From Loktanella sp. (GTDB lineage: Bacteria > Pseudomonadota > Alphaproteobacteria > Rhodobacterales > Rhodobacteraceae): a stretch of 33,398 nucleotides of DNA. The position numbers and the translations under genes are program-made. Where the stretch lies: the NCBI GenBank assembly GCA_024686085.1, contig JAIBDT010000032.1, positions 1 to 33,398 of the forward strand. The letters run 5' to 3'. Positions 25,208 through 33,282 of the stretch are shown here, one piece after another. Within the stretch, counting starts at the first letter, position 1, and each line of letters starts with the position of its first letter. Below the pieces are notes generated by a model. That model worked only from the letters and a program-made list of their open reading frames with translations. It was not told the DNA's origin and made no database searches.

Positions 25208-26409
25208 ACCAGTTCACGATTGCCAGTTTCAACGTCAAAAATCTGATTGAGGCCGACCAAGAATACTACAAATACGGAAGCTATACCCCCGAAGAACACA
25301 GCTGGAAGCAGGCATGGCTCGCCGATCAACTCCTGACAATGAATGCTGATATTGTCTGCTTTCAGGAAATCTTCTCCGAGAAATCTCTGCGTGATGTGAT
25401 TGACGAAGCGGACGATTTGGGCGCTACGGCCAATACTGCCAACATACCAGATCGATCCAAAAAATACGCACGCAAGGCAATCTTTCGAAAACTTGCCTTT
25501 GAAAGCTACCGCGATGCAGCGCTCGCCTTCGCACCCAACGCCAACGACGGCGAACCGGGACAACGGCGACCCGGCGTGGCGATCTTGTCTCGGTTTGGCT
25601 TTGCTGAGCCGCCTGAAGTTCTGCAGGACTTGCCCGAAAAACTGCACATTCCGTTTAGCGATTTAGATGGGTCAGACGGCGGATATTACACGATAAGTCG
25701 ACTATCTCGGCCCGTCCTAAAGGCAAAGATTCCTGTCGGGAACATCGTCGTCACGGTCTTCAACTGTCACCTCAAATCCAAGCTGGGCGAATTAGACAAA
25801 CCGGCTGGCGCGTCGTTTCCACCTGCTGCCAATCTGGTCAATTATAATCCTGCAGGCCGCGCAATGGGCAGTCTACGGGCCGGTCTACGCCGCATGGCCG
25901 AAGCATGGGTTCTACGGCGCGAAATTCTGGCAGAACTAGAGGCGGGTAATCCCGTTATGGTGCTGGGTGATTTTAACGACAACGAACACGCCGTAAGCTC
26001 CGAGATTATCACTGGCGAGGTACCCTTTAAGAATTACGCGTGGATGCGGCGGCATGATGCGGCGCACAAAGGGGACCGCTACACCGACGCGGAAAACGAA
26101 ATCATTCAAGAAAAAATTGATAGCGTTCGTCTTCACTCTGCCGAAAAACTGTTTGTGCGAAAATCCTTGCGGGACATGGTTTACACGTCTGCTTTTGGTG
26201 GGGTTTTCGAATCCATCGACCAAATCCTGATGTCGCGCCATTTCCATCCAGACCGCACAGATCGCATTGGCCAGATGGAATATTTTTCGGTTCTGAATGA
26301 CCACTTAACAGATGGCAGCCATCCAGAAGCGCCTTACAATAAACTGGCGTCTGACCACGGGCAAATCATAGCTCACATGCAACTCGAAGGCGAATTGAAA
26401 AAAGGATAA
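25204..26409 (+). CDS. Endonuclease/exonuclease/phosphatase (EEP) family protein
   Basis: 401 residues. EEP-fold metal-dependent phosphoesterase: Asn10 (SFNVKNL), Glu55 (CFQEIF), His in NCHLKSK, Asp256 and Asn258 in LGDFNDN, and the final Asp384-His385 in SDHGQ. All expected metal and catalytic residues are there. No signal peptide, so a cytoplasmic nuclease or phosphatase; the substrate is not inferable. Last gene of the dehalogenase unit, coupled to the dehydratase by a 4-base overlap and followed by strong hairpins. Confidence 0.88.
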   Translation: MNQFTIASFNVKNLIEADQEYYKYGSYTPEEHSWKQAWLADQLLTMNADIVCFQEIFSEKSLRDVIDEADDLGATANTANIPDRSKKYARKAIFRKLAFESYRDAALAFAPNANDGEPGQRRPGVAILSRFGFAEPPEVLQDLPEKLHIPFSDLDGSDGGYYTISRLSRPVLKAKIPVGNIVVTVFNCHLKSKLGELDKPAGASFPPAANLVNYNPAGRAMGSLRAGLRRMAEAWVLRREILAELEAGNPVMVLGDFNDNEHAVSSEIITGEVPFKNYAWMRRHDAAHKGDRYTDAENEIIQEKIDSVRLHSAEKLFVRKSLRDMVYTSAFGGVFESIDQILMSRHFHPDRTDRIGQMEYFSVLNDHLTDGSHPEAPYNKLASDHGQIIAHMQLEGELKKG

Positions 26410-26460
26410 TACTTTGAGTTGACTCGCAGACAGGAAATGCATTTTATGTGCGACGGGAGG

Positions 26461-26535
26461 GCTGTTTGCGTCCCGCGAAAGCGGAGGACCGAACAGCAAG
26501 GGAAAGCCGCGCAAGGGAAACCTTCAGCGCGGCTT
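26461..26535 (+). ncRNA. Two tandem GAAA-tetraloop hairpins (structured intergenic RNA or double terminator)
   Basis: Hairpin 1 (26461-26497): GCTGTT/AACAGC, an internal loop, GTCC/GGAC, CGC/GCG, capped by GAAA. Hairpin 2 (26504-26535): AAGCCGCGC/GCGCGGCTT, a 2-base bulge, AAGG/CCTT, also capped by GAAA, followed by GAACTTTTC. Together they fill most of the gap between the EEP gene and the next start codon. Hairpin 2 could be an intrinsic terminator; hairpin 1 has no terminator features. No known RNA family was recognised. Confidence 0.5.
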
Positions 26536-26560
26536 GAACTTTTCTAAGACTAAGGGATTC

Positions 26561-27364
26561 ATGATGCGTGAACTGACAATCGACCAAAACGGCGTGATGC
26601 TTTATGCACGCATTGATGGCGTCGATGATCGATTTGCCCCCACATTGGTCTTCTCCAACTCGCTGGGAACCACCCTGCAGCTATGGCAAAAGATTATCCC
26701 GCTTTTACCAGAAGGCCTGCGCCTGATCCGTTATGACCTGCGTGGACATGGACAATCAGATATTCCAGTTGGGCCATACACAATGGGTCAAATGGTCAGC
26801 GATGCCGAAACAGTTTGTGACGCCTTTGAAGTCACAGATGCCATGTTCATAGGCTTGTCTGTGGGCGGAATGATTGCGCAAGGCTTGGCTGTAAAACGGC
26901 CCGATCTGATCCGTTCGCTGGTGCTGTCCAATACCGCCGCAAAAATTGGTAACCCAAAGCTATGGCAAGATCGGATAGATGCGGTTCAAGCACAAGGTAT
27001 GGCCCCGCTGAGTGACAGTATCATGCGGCGCTGGTTCGGCCGCAGCTTTTACGGCACGGCCGATATGGCCCCTTGGCTGACAATGGTTTCAGCCTGTGAT
27101 CCGATCGGTTACGCGGGCGTTTGCGCAGCCATTGCAGGAACAGACTTCTATACACCGACTTCCGGCTTGCGGATTCCGACGCAGGGAATTGCGGGTGGGC
27201 AAGATGCGGCAACCCCTGCTGATCTCGTGCGTGAAACAGTTGATCTGATCCCGGGGTCGCAATTTAAAGTCATGTCAAAATGCGGACATCTGCCCTGCGT
27301 AGAAGATCCGATTGGCTACGCCGAAATACTTTCCGATTTTATAAGGAATACAGGTCATGTCTGA
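26561..27364 (+). CDS. 3-oxoadipate enol-lactonase-like alpha/beta hydrolase
   Basis: 267 residues from the first of two adjacent ATGs (26561/26564), with AAGGGA upstream. The triad is Ser100 (GLSVGG), Asp215 (GGQDAAT) and His243 (CGHLPCVE). The patterns FSNSLGTTLQLW, RYDLRGHGQSD and GLSVGGMIAQ are those of PcaD, which opens beta-ketoadipate enol-lactone in protocatechuate/catechol breakdown. No other pca gene is in the window, so the actual substrate could differ. It overlaps the next hydrolase gene by 8 bases. Confidence 0.8.
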   Translation: MMRELTIDQNGVMLYARIDGVDDRFAPTLVFSNSLGTTLQLWQKIIPLLPEGLRLIRYDLRGHGQSDIPVGPYTMGQMVSDAETVCDAFEVTDAMFIGLSVGGMIAQGLAVKRPDLIRSLVLSNTAAKIGNPKLWQDRIDAVQAQGMAPLSDSIMRRWFGRSFYGTADMAPWLTMVSACDPIGYAGVCAAIAGTDFYTPTSGLRIPTQGIAGGQDAATPADLVRETVDLIPGSQFKVMSKCGHLPCVEDPIGYAEILSDFIRNTGHV

Positions 27365-28058
27365 TTTTCTACTCATCCATGGATCCTGCCACGCAGCATG
27401 GTGCTGGGCTGATCTGATCCCTGCGCTCACGTCATTGGGACATACAGCACGTGCAATTGACCTGCCCAGCCACGGTGCGGACAAGACACCAGTGAAAGAC
27501 GTGACCCTCGACCTCTATGCGCGGGCCATTATTGATGCGATTGATACGCCCGTGACGTTGGTCGGTCATTCGATGGCCGGCTATCCGATCACTGCTGCTG
27601 CCAATCTCGCTCCCGAAAAAATTAGCAAACTTGTCTATTTGTGCGCCTATGTTCCATTTGCAGGCAAAACGCTTGGCGACATGAGGCGGATGGCACCCAG
27701 TCAGCCTTTGATGGAGGCTGTGCAGATCAACGACGATAGGATCAGTTTTTCAATCGATCCAGCGCAGGCCACAGAGAAGTTCTATCATGATGTCGATCCC
27801 GACCGCGCGGCATGGGCCGTCCGCCAGCTAGGCGACCAACCGATTGATCCACAAGAAACGCCGCTGACCCGCACAAATAACGTGCCCGCCCATTACATTC
27901 GTTGTCTTGATGACCAGACAATTCCGCCTGCGATGCAAGTCACCATGTCATCCGATTGGCCCAAAGATAAGGTTAGCGAAATGCAGACCTCGCACTCTCC
28001 TTTTCTATCTGACCCGTTGGGGTTGGCAAAGTTGTTGACGCGGATTACCTCCAGCTAA
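27357..28058 (+). CDS. Alpha/beta hydrolase, esterase / hydroxynitrile-lyase-like
   Basis: 233 residues. It begins LLIHGSCHAAWCW, the signature of the small plant-methylesterase/hydroxynitrile-lyase-like hydrolases. Nucleophile Ser72 in GHSMAG, acid Asp185 or Asp186 in CLDDQTI, His213 in TSHSPFL. Most bacterial members are esterases of unknown substrate. Cotranscribed with the PcaD-like gene upstream (8-base overlap) and 20 bases before the MFS gene. Confidence 0.82.
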   Translation: MSDFLLIHGSCHAAWCWADLIPALTSLGHTARAIDLPSHGADKTPVKDVTLDLYARAIIDAIDTPVTLVGHSMAGYPITAAANLAPEKISKLVYLCAYVPFAGKTLGDMRRMAPSQPLMEAVQINDDRISFSIDPAQATEKFYHDVDPDRAAWAVRQLGDQPIDPQETPLTRTNNVPAHYIRCLDDQTIPPAMQVTMSSDWPKDKVSEMQTSHSPFLSDPLGLAKLLTRITSS

Positions 28059-28078
28059 CACCAATACTCGGAGAGCTC

Positions 28079-29305
28079 ATGAAAAGCCGCCTACCCATGA
28101 TCTTTATCCTGCTGACCGTTGTTTTGGACAGCATGGGGATCGGCCTGATTATGCCCGTCATGCCTGACCTGATCCAAAGCCTAGAAGGCGGCGATCTGGG
28201 ACAAGCGGCCCTTTGGGGGGGGATTCTGGCGACAACTTTTGCGGTTATGCAGTTCTTGTTTGGTCCCACCATCGGGTCGATCTCTGACCGTTTCGGGCGG
28301 AGGCCCGTTCTGCTGATTGCGCTCGTCGTGATGTCTTTTGACTATGTCCTGATGGCCATCGCCGGAACAATCTGGCTTCTTGTCATCGGACGCATCATCG
28401 GCGGCATAACAGCCGCAACCCAGTCCACCGCAAGCGCCTATATGGCCGATATATCCAAGCCAGAGGATAAGGCCGCAAACTTTGGCCTGATTGGGGCAGC
28501 CTTCGGAATTGGCTTTGTGATTGGCCCATTGTTGGGCGGTGTTTTGGCCGAATACGGCACGCGCGCGCCGTTCTGGGCAGCCGCAGTGCTTGCGGGCGCC
28601 AATGCCATCTTTGGCTATTTTGCATTGCCCGAAACCGTCAACGACCGCATCCGGCGCCCCTTTGACTGGAAACGGGCAAACCCATTGGGAGCGTTTAAGT
28701 CGATCACAAAGCTCCCGGATCTTGGTCGGTTCTTAGTCATCAGCTTTGTCATCAGCCTTGCGTTTTTCGTTTACCCAAGCGTCTGGGCCTACTTTGGCAA
28801 GCTGCAATTCGGCTGGAGCCCCAGCATGATCGGGCTTTCCTTGGGTGCCTTCGGTATCGGAATCGCAATCGTTCAGGGGGTTCTGATGCGCCCGATCCTA
28901 AAGGCGATTGGCGAACGCAATGCGGTCGTTTTGGGACTGAGCGTTGATGTGCTTGCCTTCGTCTCGCTCGGCTTTGTCACAAACGGCTGGGTCGCATTAG
29001 CCCTTACGCCCTTCACAGCGCTTGGGTCTATCGCAGGTCCCGCTTTACAAGGGATCATGTCGCGTACAGCGGCAGATAACCAACAAGGTGAACTGCAGGG
29101 TGCACTGACATCCATCAACGCAGTCGCCACGATCATGGCACCTTTGATCATGACACAGCTGTTCTTCTTTTTCACGCACGGTTCAGCGCCGATCTACTTA
29201 CCTGGTGCTCCGTTCTTGTTCTCGGCCGTGATGGTTGTCGGTGCGATTGCAATCTTTATCCCCGTGCGGCGATCAATACCACCAAAAGCCCAAAACGACA
29301 GTTAA
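28079..29305 (+). CDS. MFS efflux transporter, TetA-like
   Basis: 408 residues, about 12 membrane segments. It opens with LDSMGIGLIMPVMP, has the MFS loop motif GSISDRFGRRPVLL (motif A), and the antiporter motif GIGFVIGPLLGG (motif C), all as in the DHA1 drug:proton antiporter branch that includes TetA. The substrate is not predictable; many chromosomal relatives in marine Rhodobacteraceae are labelled tetracycline resistance MFS on similarity alone. GGAGAG lies before the ATG. Confidence 0.85.
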   Translation: MKSRLPMIFILLTVVLDSMGIGLIMPVMPDLIQSLEGGDLGQAALWGGILATTFAVMQFLFGPTIGSISDRFGRRPVLLIALVVMSFDYVLMAIAGTIWLLVIGRIIGGITAATQSTASAYMADISKPEDKAANFGLIGAAFGIGFVIGPLLGGVLAEYGTRAPFWAAAVLAGANAIFGYFALPETVNDRIRRPFDWKRANPLGAFKSITKLPDLGRFLVISFVISLAFFVYPSVWAYFGKLQFGWSPSMIGLSLGAFGIGIAIVQGVLMRPILKAIGERNAVVLGLSVDVLAFVSLGFVTNGWVALALTPFTALGSIAGPALQGIMSRTAADNQQGELQGALTSINAVATIMAPLIMTQLFFFFTHGSAPIYLPGAPFLFSAVMVVGAIAIFIPVRRSIPPKAQNDS

Positions 29306-29380
29306 CGTCGGGATTGGCCTTGCACCTCGTTTGATCGGTGGCACTGTGGGGGCAACATTCGCTTTCACAGGACCAAACCC

Positions 29381-30463
29381 ATGACCACGATCAAAGCCGC
29401 CGTCTGCCACGAATTTGGCAAGCCACTGACTATCGACACTGTATCTTTGCGCGCGCCTGTCATGGGCGAGGTCGAGGTGACCCTAAAGGCCTGTGCGATT
29501 TGCCACTCTGATATCTCTTATGCCGAGGGTGGCTGGGGCGGCACGCTCCCCGCCGTCTATGGTCACGAGGCGGCAGGCCATGTCACGTCTGTGGGCGACG
29601 GCGTGCGTGGTGTCGCAATTGGCGATGCTGTTGTCGTGACATTAATCCGCGCTTGTGGCACCTGCTCGTCTTGCGCGTCAGGTAAGCCCGTTATTTGTGA
29701 AACAGGTGCACCACCCACAGGGCCGCTGACCACCGCTGATGGGATGCCATTGGTGCAAGCGATGAACTGCGGAGCATTTGCAGAAAAAGTCGTTGTGGAT
29801 CAAAGCCAGATCGTCAAAATCCCAAAAGACATGGACATGAACGCGGCCTCCCTTTTGGCATGTGGCGTCATTACAGGCGTGGGGGCGGTTGTAAATGCAG
29901 CGGCATTGCGGGCTGGTCAGGACGTTGTGGTGATCGGCGCAGGCGGTGTCGGATTGAACGCGATCCAAGGCGCGCGAGTCGCTGGTGCACGGCGGATCGT
30001 CGCTGTCGACATGTCTGCAGAGAAACTTGCTATCGCCAAAGAATTCGGCGCGACAGACGGTGTACTTGCGTCCGAAGATGCCCCTTGGAATGTAGCCCGT
30101 GAATTGATGGGCCGTGGCGCGGACGCCGTGTTTGTGACTGTCGGCATTGTGCCGGTCTATAACCAAGCCCCCAAGTATCTGGCCGCAGGCGGCAAGGTCG
30201 TCATGGTAGGCATGCCCCATATTGGCGAGGACGCGAAATATAATCCCGGTGCTATGGCTGCAGTGGGGCAAGGGATGGCCGGATCAAAAATGGGCGACGT
30301 CGTCATTGCGCGCGACATTCCTTGGATGGTGGACCTCTATCAGCAAGGCCGATTGAAACTCGACGAATTGGTATCTGGGACATGGTCGCTGTCGCAAATT
30401 AACGAAGCGATTGCAGACACCAAGACCGGCTCTGCGAAACGAAACGTCATCGTATTCGACTAG
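29381..30463 (+). CDS. Zinc-dependent alcohol dehydrogenase
   Basis: 360 residues, medium-chain dehydrogenase. Catalytic zinc ligands: Cys41 (CAICHSD), His62-Glu63 (GHE), Cys161 (LACGV). Structural zinc: Cys92, Cys95, Cys98 and Cys106. The nucleotide-binding GAGGVG lies at 186-191, with an Asp about 20 residues later (VAVD) favouring NAD. Overall like class III/glutathione-independent MDR dehydrogenases; the substrate is unknown. It lies 24 bases before the enolase-superfamily gene, so the two probably act on linked intermediates. Confidence 0.88.
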   Translation: MTTIKAAVCHEFGKPLTIDTVSLRAPVMGEVEVTLKACAICHSDISYAEGGWGGTLPAVYGHEAAGHVTSVGDGVRGVAIGDAVVVTLIRACGTCSSCASGKPVICETGAPPTGPLTTADGMPLVQAMNCGAFAEKVVVDQSQIVKIPKDMDMNAASLLACGVITGVGAVVNAAALRAGQDVVVIGAGGVGLNAIQGARVAGARRIVAVDMSAEKLAIAKEFGATDGVLASEDAPWNVARELMGRGADAVFVTVGIVPVYNQAPKYLAAGGKVVMVGMPHIGEDAKYNPGAMAAVGQGMAGSKMGDVVIARDIPWMVDLYQQGRLKLDELVSGTWSLSQINEAIADTKTGSAKRNVIVFD

Positions 30464-30487
30464 GCCCCACTTCGGGAAGGACGCACC

Positions 30488-31708
30488 ATGAAACTTGCAG
30501 ACCTCGACATCATTGTCACAGCGCCACCCGCACCTGGATGGGGTGGGCGGTATTGGATATTGGTCAAAGTCACCTCTGACTCAGGGATTGTGGGCTGGGG
30601 GGAATGCTACGCCTCGACCATCGGGCCAGACGCTATGAAGCATGTGATCAATGACGTCTTTGCGCGGCACATGGCAGGTGAAAATCCAGAGAATATCGAG
30701 TTGATGTTCCGACGCGTCTATTCCGCGGGCTTCACGCAACGCCCTGACCTGACCGTCATGGGTGCATGGTCTGGCTTAGAAATGGCGTGCTGGGATATGG
30801 TCGGCAAGGATCGCGATCGGCCAATTCACGCGATGATTGGCGGGCGTATGAATGATCGCATTCGCGCCTACACCTATCTCTATCCACAAAAACACCACCC
30901 TCTGCCCGCCTTCTGGGCAGACGCAGACATGGCTGCAGAAAGCGCGGTCGCGCTGGTCAAACAAGGCTACACGGCGGTCAAGTTCGACCCAGCGGGTCCC
31001 TACACCATCCGTGGCGGACACATGCCTTCAATGCATGATATCGATACATCAATCAACTTTTGCGAGACGATCCGCAAGGCGGTCGGAAACCAAGCCGACC
31101 TGCTGTTTGGCACCCACGGGCAGTTCAGTACCGCCGGCGCGATCCGGATGGGGCAAGCTCTAGAGCCGTTCTCGCCGCTTTGGTATGAAGAACCCACGCC
31201 TCCAGACGCAGATATGCGCGAAGTAACGCGTGCGGTGCGCATTCCCGTTGCAACAGGTGAACGACTAACGACATTGTCGGAATTTGCGGCCGCCCTTAAG
31301 GCGGGTGTGCAAATCCTGCAACCAGCCTTGGGTAGGGCCGGTGGCATTTGGGAGGCCAAAAAAATCGCAATTCTCGCGCAGACTTATAACGCACAAATGG
31401 CACCACACCTTTACGCAGGGCCAATTGAATGGGCGGCAAACGTCCAACTTGCAGCGTCGATCCCGAACATCTTGATGGCCGAAACCATCGAAACCCCGTT
31501 CCATTTTAACTTGATCAAGAACGGGGTAACCGTCGAAGGTGGCTATATCCCCGTGCCGACAGCAGCAGGATTGGGGATCGACGTCGACGAAGATCTGGCG
31601 CGTGCGCACCCCTACGACGGCGACGGGTTGCATTTGCAAATGCAAGAAGTGCCTATCGGCTACCATGCGGTGAATAACTTTGCGGGTGGTGCACCCGTTA
31701 AGGTCTAA
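30488..31708 (+). CDS. Mandelate racemase / muconate lactonizing enzyme family protein
   Basis: 406 residues, enolase superfamily: an N-terminal capping domain (to about 125) and a TIM barrel. Candidate active-site residues are Lys165/Asp167 in VKFDP, His210 in FGTHGQ, Glu234-Glu235 in YEEP, Glu258 in TGERL and His307 in APHLYAG. The position of the first metal ligand, an Asp two residues before the His in galactonate-dehydratase-like enzymes, is Gly208. Such enzymes dehydrate or epimerise sugar acids. AAGGA precedes the ATG. Last gene of the metabolic run before the TetR gene. Confidence 0.85.
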   Translation: MKLADLDIIVTAPPAPGWGGRYWILVKVTSDSGIVGWGECYASTIGPDAMKHVINDVFARHMAGENPENIELMFRRVYSAGFTQRPDLTVMGAWSGLEMACWDMVGKDRDRPIHAMIGGRMNDRIRAYTYLYPQKHHPLPAFWADADMAAESAVALVKQGYTAVKFDPAGPYTIRGGHMPSMHDIDTSINFCETIRKAVGNQADLLFGTHGQFSTAGAIRMGQALEPFSPLWYEEPTPPDADMREVTRAVRIPVATGERLTTLSEFAAALKAGVQILQPALGRAGGIWEAKKIAILAQTYNAQMAPHLYAGPIEWAANVQLAASIPNILMAETIETPFHFNLIKNGVTVEGGYIPVPTAAGLGIDVDEDLARAHPYDGDGLHLQMQEVPIGYHAVNNFAGGAPVKV

Positions 31709-31740
31709 CCCCTTTTCAGAAGCGGTTATGCGTCCTATGC

Positions 31741-31753
31741 TGAACCGCGTTCA
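31741..31753. promoter_or_regulatory. Operator copy 1, in front of the TetR gene
   Basis: TGAAC-CGC-GTTCA, a 13-bp palindrome with 5-bp arms, 15 bases before the TetR start codon. The same arms occur at 32372-32384 and 32429-32441. The position suits autorepression. Confidence 0.75.
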
Positions 31754-31768
31754 ATTGTGAGGAACAGT

Positions 31769-32374
31769 ATGGCAGGCAAAGTAGCTGAACGGCGCAAAGT
31801 TCTCCGTGAAGATTTAATCAATATCGCTGAGGCGACGATTGCGCGCGACGGGCTATCAGGACTACGAGCCCGCGACCTCGCAACACAGGCGGGTTGTGCG
31901 CTTGGGGCAATCTACAACGTCTTTGGCGATCTCAACGATCTGGTGCTAGCTGTAAACGCACGCACATTCCATGCGCTGGGGACAGATGTTGCCGCGGCCT
32001 TGGCCCAAGCGCCGCAAGACCCAACCGACCAACTGATCGTCATGGGGCAAGCCTATCACAGCTTTGCTGCAGAACATCACAACCTTTGGCGGGCACTCTT
32101 TGACGTTGAACGGGCCGAGGGCGAAGCCGCCCCCGATTGGTATCTCGCTGAAATGGGGCAATTGTTCACCTACATTCATGACCCGCTTGCTTCGCTCAAT
32201 CCCAAAATGACGCAAGCAGACCTGCTTCTGTTAACCAAAGCACTGTTCTCTTCGGTTCACGGTATCGTTTTGCTAGGGCTGGATGAAGCAAGCGCAGGTG
32301 TGCGATCCCACAATATTGACGCGATGATCTCCCTTATTCTTAAGCAAATGACCGCACCAAAATCACTTTGGTGA
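31769..32374 (+). CDS. TetR-family transcriptional repressor
   Basis: 201 residues. An N-terminal helix-turn-helix of TetR type: LINIAEATIARDGLSGLRARDLA, then CALGAIYNVFGDLNDLVLAVN, matching the recognition helix and the following strand (about residues 20-65). The C-terminal ligand domain shows TetR_C features (WRALFDVER, LLLTKALFSSVHGIVLLGL). The start at 31769 has AGGA upstream; a GTG at 31757 is less likely. Matching palindromes lie before this gene and on both sides of the pspA-like promoter, so it likely represses itself and that gene. Confidence 0.88.
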   Translation: MAGKVAERRKVLREDLINIAEATIARDGLSGLRARDLATQAGCALGAIYNVFGDLNDLVLAVNARTFHALGTDVAAALAQAPQDPTDQLIVMGQAYHSFAAEHHNLWRALFDVERAEGEAAPDWYLAEMGQLFTYIHDPLASLNPKMTQADLLLLTKALFSSVHGIVLLGLDEASAGVRSHNIDAMISLILKQMTAPKSLW

Positions 32375-32384
32375 ACGTTGTTCA
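32372..32384. promoter_or_regulatory. Operator copy 2, upstream of the pspA-like promoter
   Basis: TGAAC-GTT-GTTCA. Its first three bases are the stop codon of the TetR gene. It lies 9 bases upstream of the candidate -35 box. Copy 3 is its exact reverse complement. Confidence 0.75.
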
Positions 32385-32392
32385 TTTTTTTC

Positions 32393-32421
32393 TTGCAATT
32401 ACGACAAGATGATTCTAAAAC
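32393..32421 (+). promoter_or_regulatory. Probable promoter of the pspA-like gene
   Basis: TTGCAA at 32393-32398, 17-base spacing, TAAAAC at 32416-32421. Moderate boxes, but they sit neatly between the two operator palindromes, whose separation (57 bases centre to centre) would let bound repressor block both entry and clearance. Confidence 0.45.
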
Positions 32422-32428
32422 CAATTCA

Positions 32429-32441
32429 TGAACAACGTTCA
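32429..32441. promoter_or_regulatory. Operator copy 3, downstream of the pspA-like promoter
   Basis: TGAAC-AAC-GTTCA, the reverse complement of copy 2, placed between the candidate -10 box and the GGAG binding site of the pspA-like gene. Confidence 0.75.
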
Positions 32442-32457
32442 CGAATTGGAGAAAAAG

Positions 32458-33216
32458 ATGTTTAAAACGTTAAGCACCCTCATCACCGGTGCAAATGCGC
32501 GGGCCGAAGATCGGGTTCGCGATGCCTTTGCCATCGAGTTGATCGACCAGAAAATTCGCGAAGCGGAGCAAAATCTAAAGGCCGCCAAAGCGACACTCGC
32601 TAGCCTGATCCAGCGTCAGCGATCGGAAGATCAACAACACCAAGGTTTGCAAAACCGCATTGGTGACCTGACCAAGCGGGCGACAGCCGCACTGACCGCG
32701 GGCAACGACAACCTTGCCGCCGAAGCTGCGACCGCAATTGCCAAAATGGAAAACGAACTGACCATCCGTTCTGAAACCCTGCGCCGGTTGGATCAAAAGG
32801 TATTGCGCCTAAGGTCCAGCATCGAGGCCGGTCACCGTCGGATCATTGATCTCAAGCAGGGTGCAATCCAAGCCCGCGCTGTGCGCCGCGAGCAAGGCAT
32901 TCAAACCCGCATGGGGGCAATGTCAGGTGGCAGCAGTGTTGAAGAGGCCGAGGAACTTATCTCACGTGTTTTGGGTCGGGACGATCCTTTTGAACACAGT
33001 GAAATTCTGTCCGACATCAACAACGACCTGTCCCATGGCACAATCACAGATCGACTATCTGATGCGGGGTTCGGCATTCTGCTTCTAACACTGGCTTTGG
33101 TAAACTTCGTGAAATACCGTTTTGATGACCGCCTATCCGAGGACCGCATCCAACGCCTTGAAGATGCTCGCAACGAAAAGTTGCTGTCGGACTACGTGAA
33201 CGACAACGACGCCTAA
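32458..33216 (+). CDS. PspA/IM30 family protein (YjfJ-like)
   Basis: 252 residues. Long helical coiled coil from about residue 20 to 150 (repeated charged heptads), starting FKTLSTLITG with the amphipathic lipid-binding helix seen in PspA/Vipp1 proteins. Such proteins bind and stabilise stressed membranes. The ATG at 32458 has GGAG at ideal distance; an upstream in-frame ATG at 32428 would place the operator inside the gene. After the usual DAGFG near residue 205, the tail is unusual: hydrophobic residues 207-219, then a charged helix to residue 252, where the E. coli YjfJ tail carries a short DVLARL-type end. Regulated probably by the TetR neighbour. Confidence 0.82.
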   Translation: MFKTLSTLITGANARAEDRVRDAFAIELIDQKIREAEQNLKAAKATLASLIQRQRSEDQQHQGLQNRIGDLTKRATAALTAGNDNLAAEAATAIAKMENELTIRSETLRRLDQKVLRLRSSIEAGHRRIIDLKQGAIQARAVRREQGIQTRMGAMSGGSSVEEAEELISRVLGRDDPFEHSEILSDINNDLSHGTITDRLSDAGFGILLLTLALVNFVKYRFDDRLSEDRIQRLEDARNEKLLSDYVNDNDA

Positions 33217-33226
33217 ACTTCGAATA

Positions 33227-33253
33227 GTGGGGCGGGGTAAAAACCCGTCCCAC
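33227..33253 (+). terminator. Hairpin after the pspA-like gene
   Basis: GTGGGGCGGG / CCCGTCCCAC, a 10-bp stem with one G-T pair and a 7-base A-rich loop, 11 bases past the stop. No T-run follows, so termination strength is uncertain. Confidence 0.55.
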
Positions 33254-33282
33254 ACCCTTCCAAATCTTCAAATCCTCGTTAA

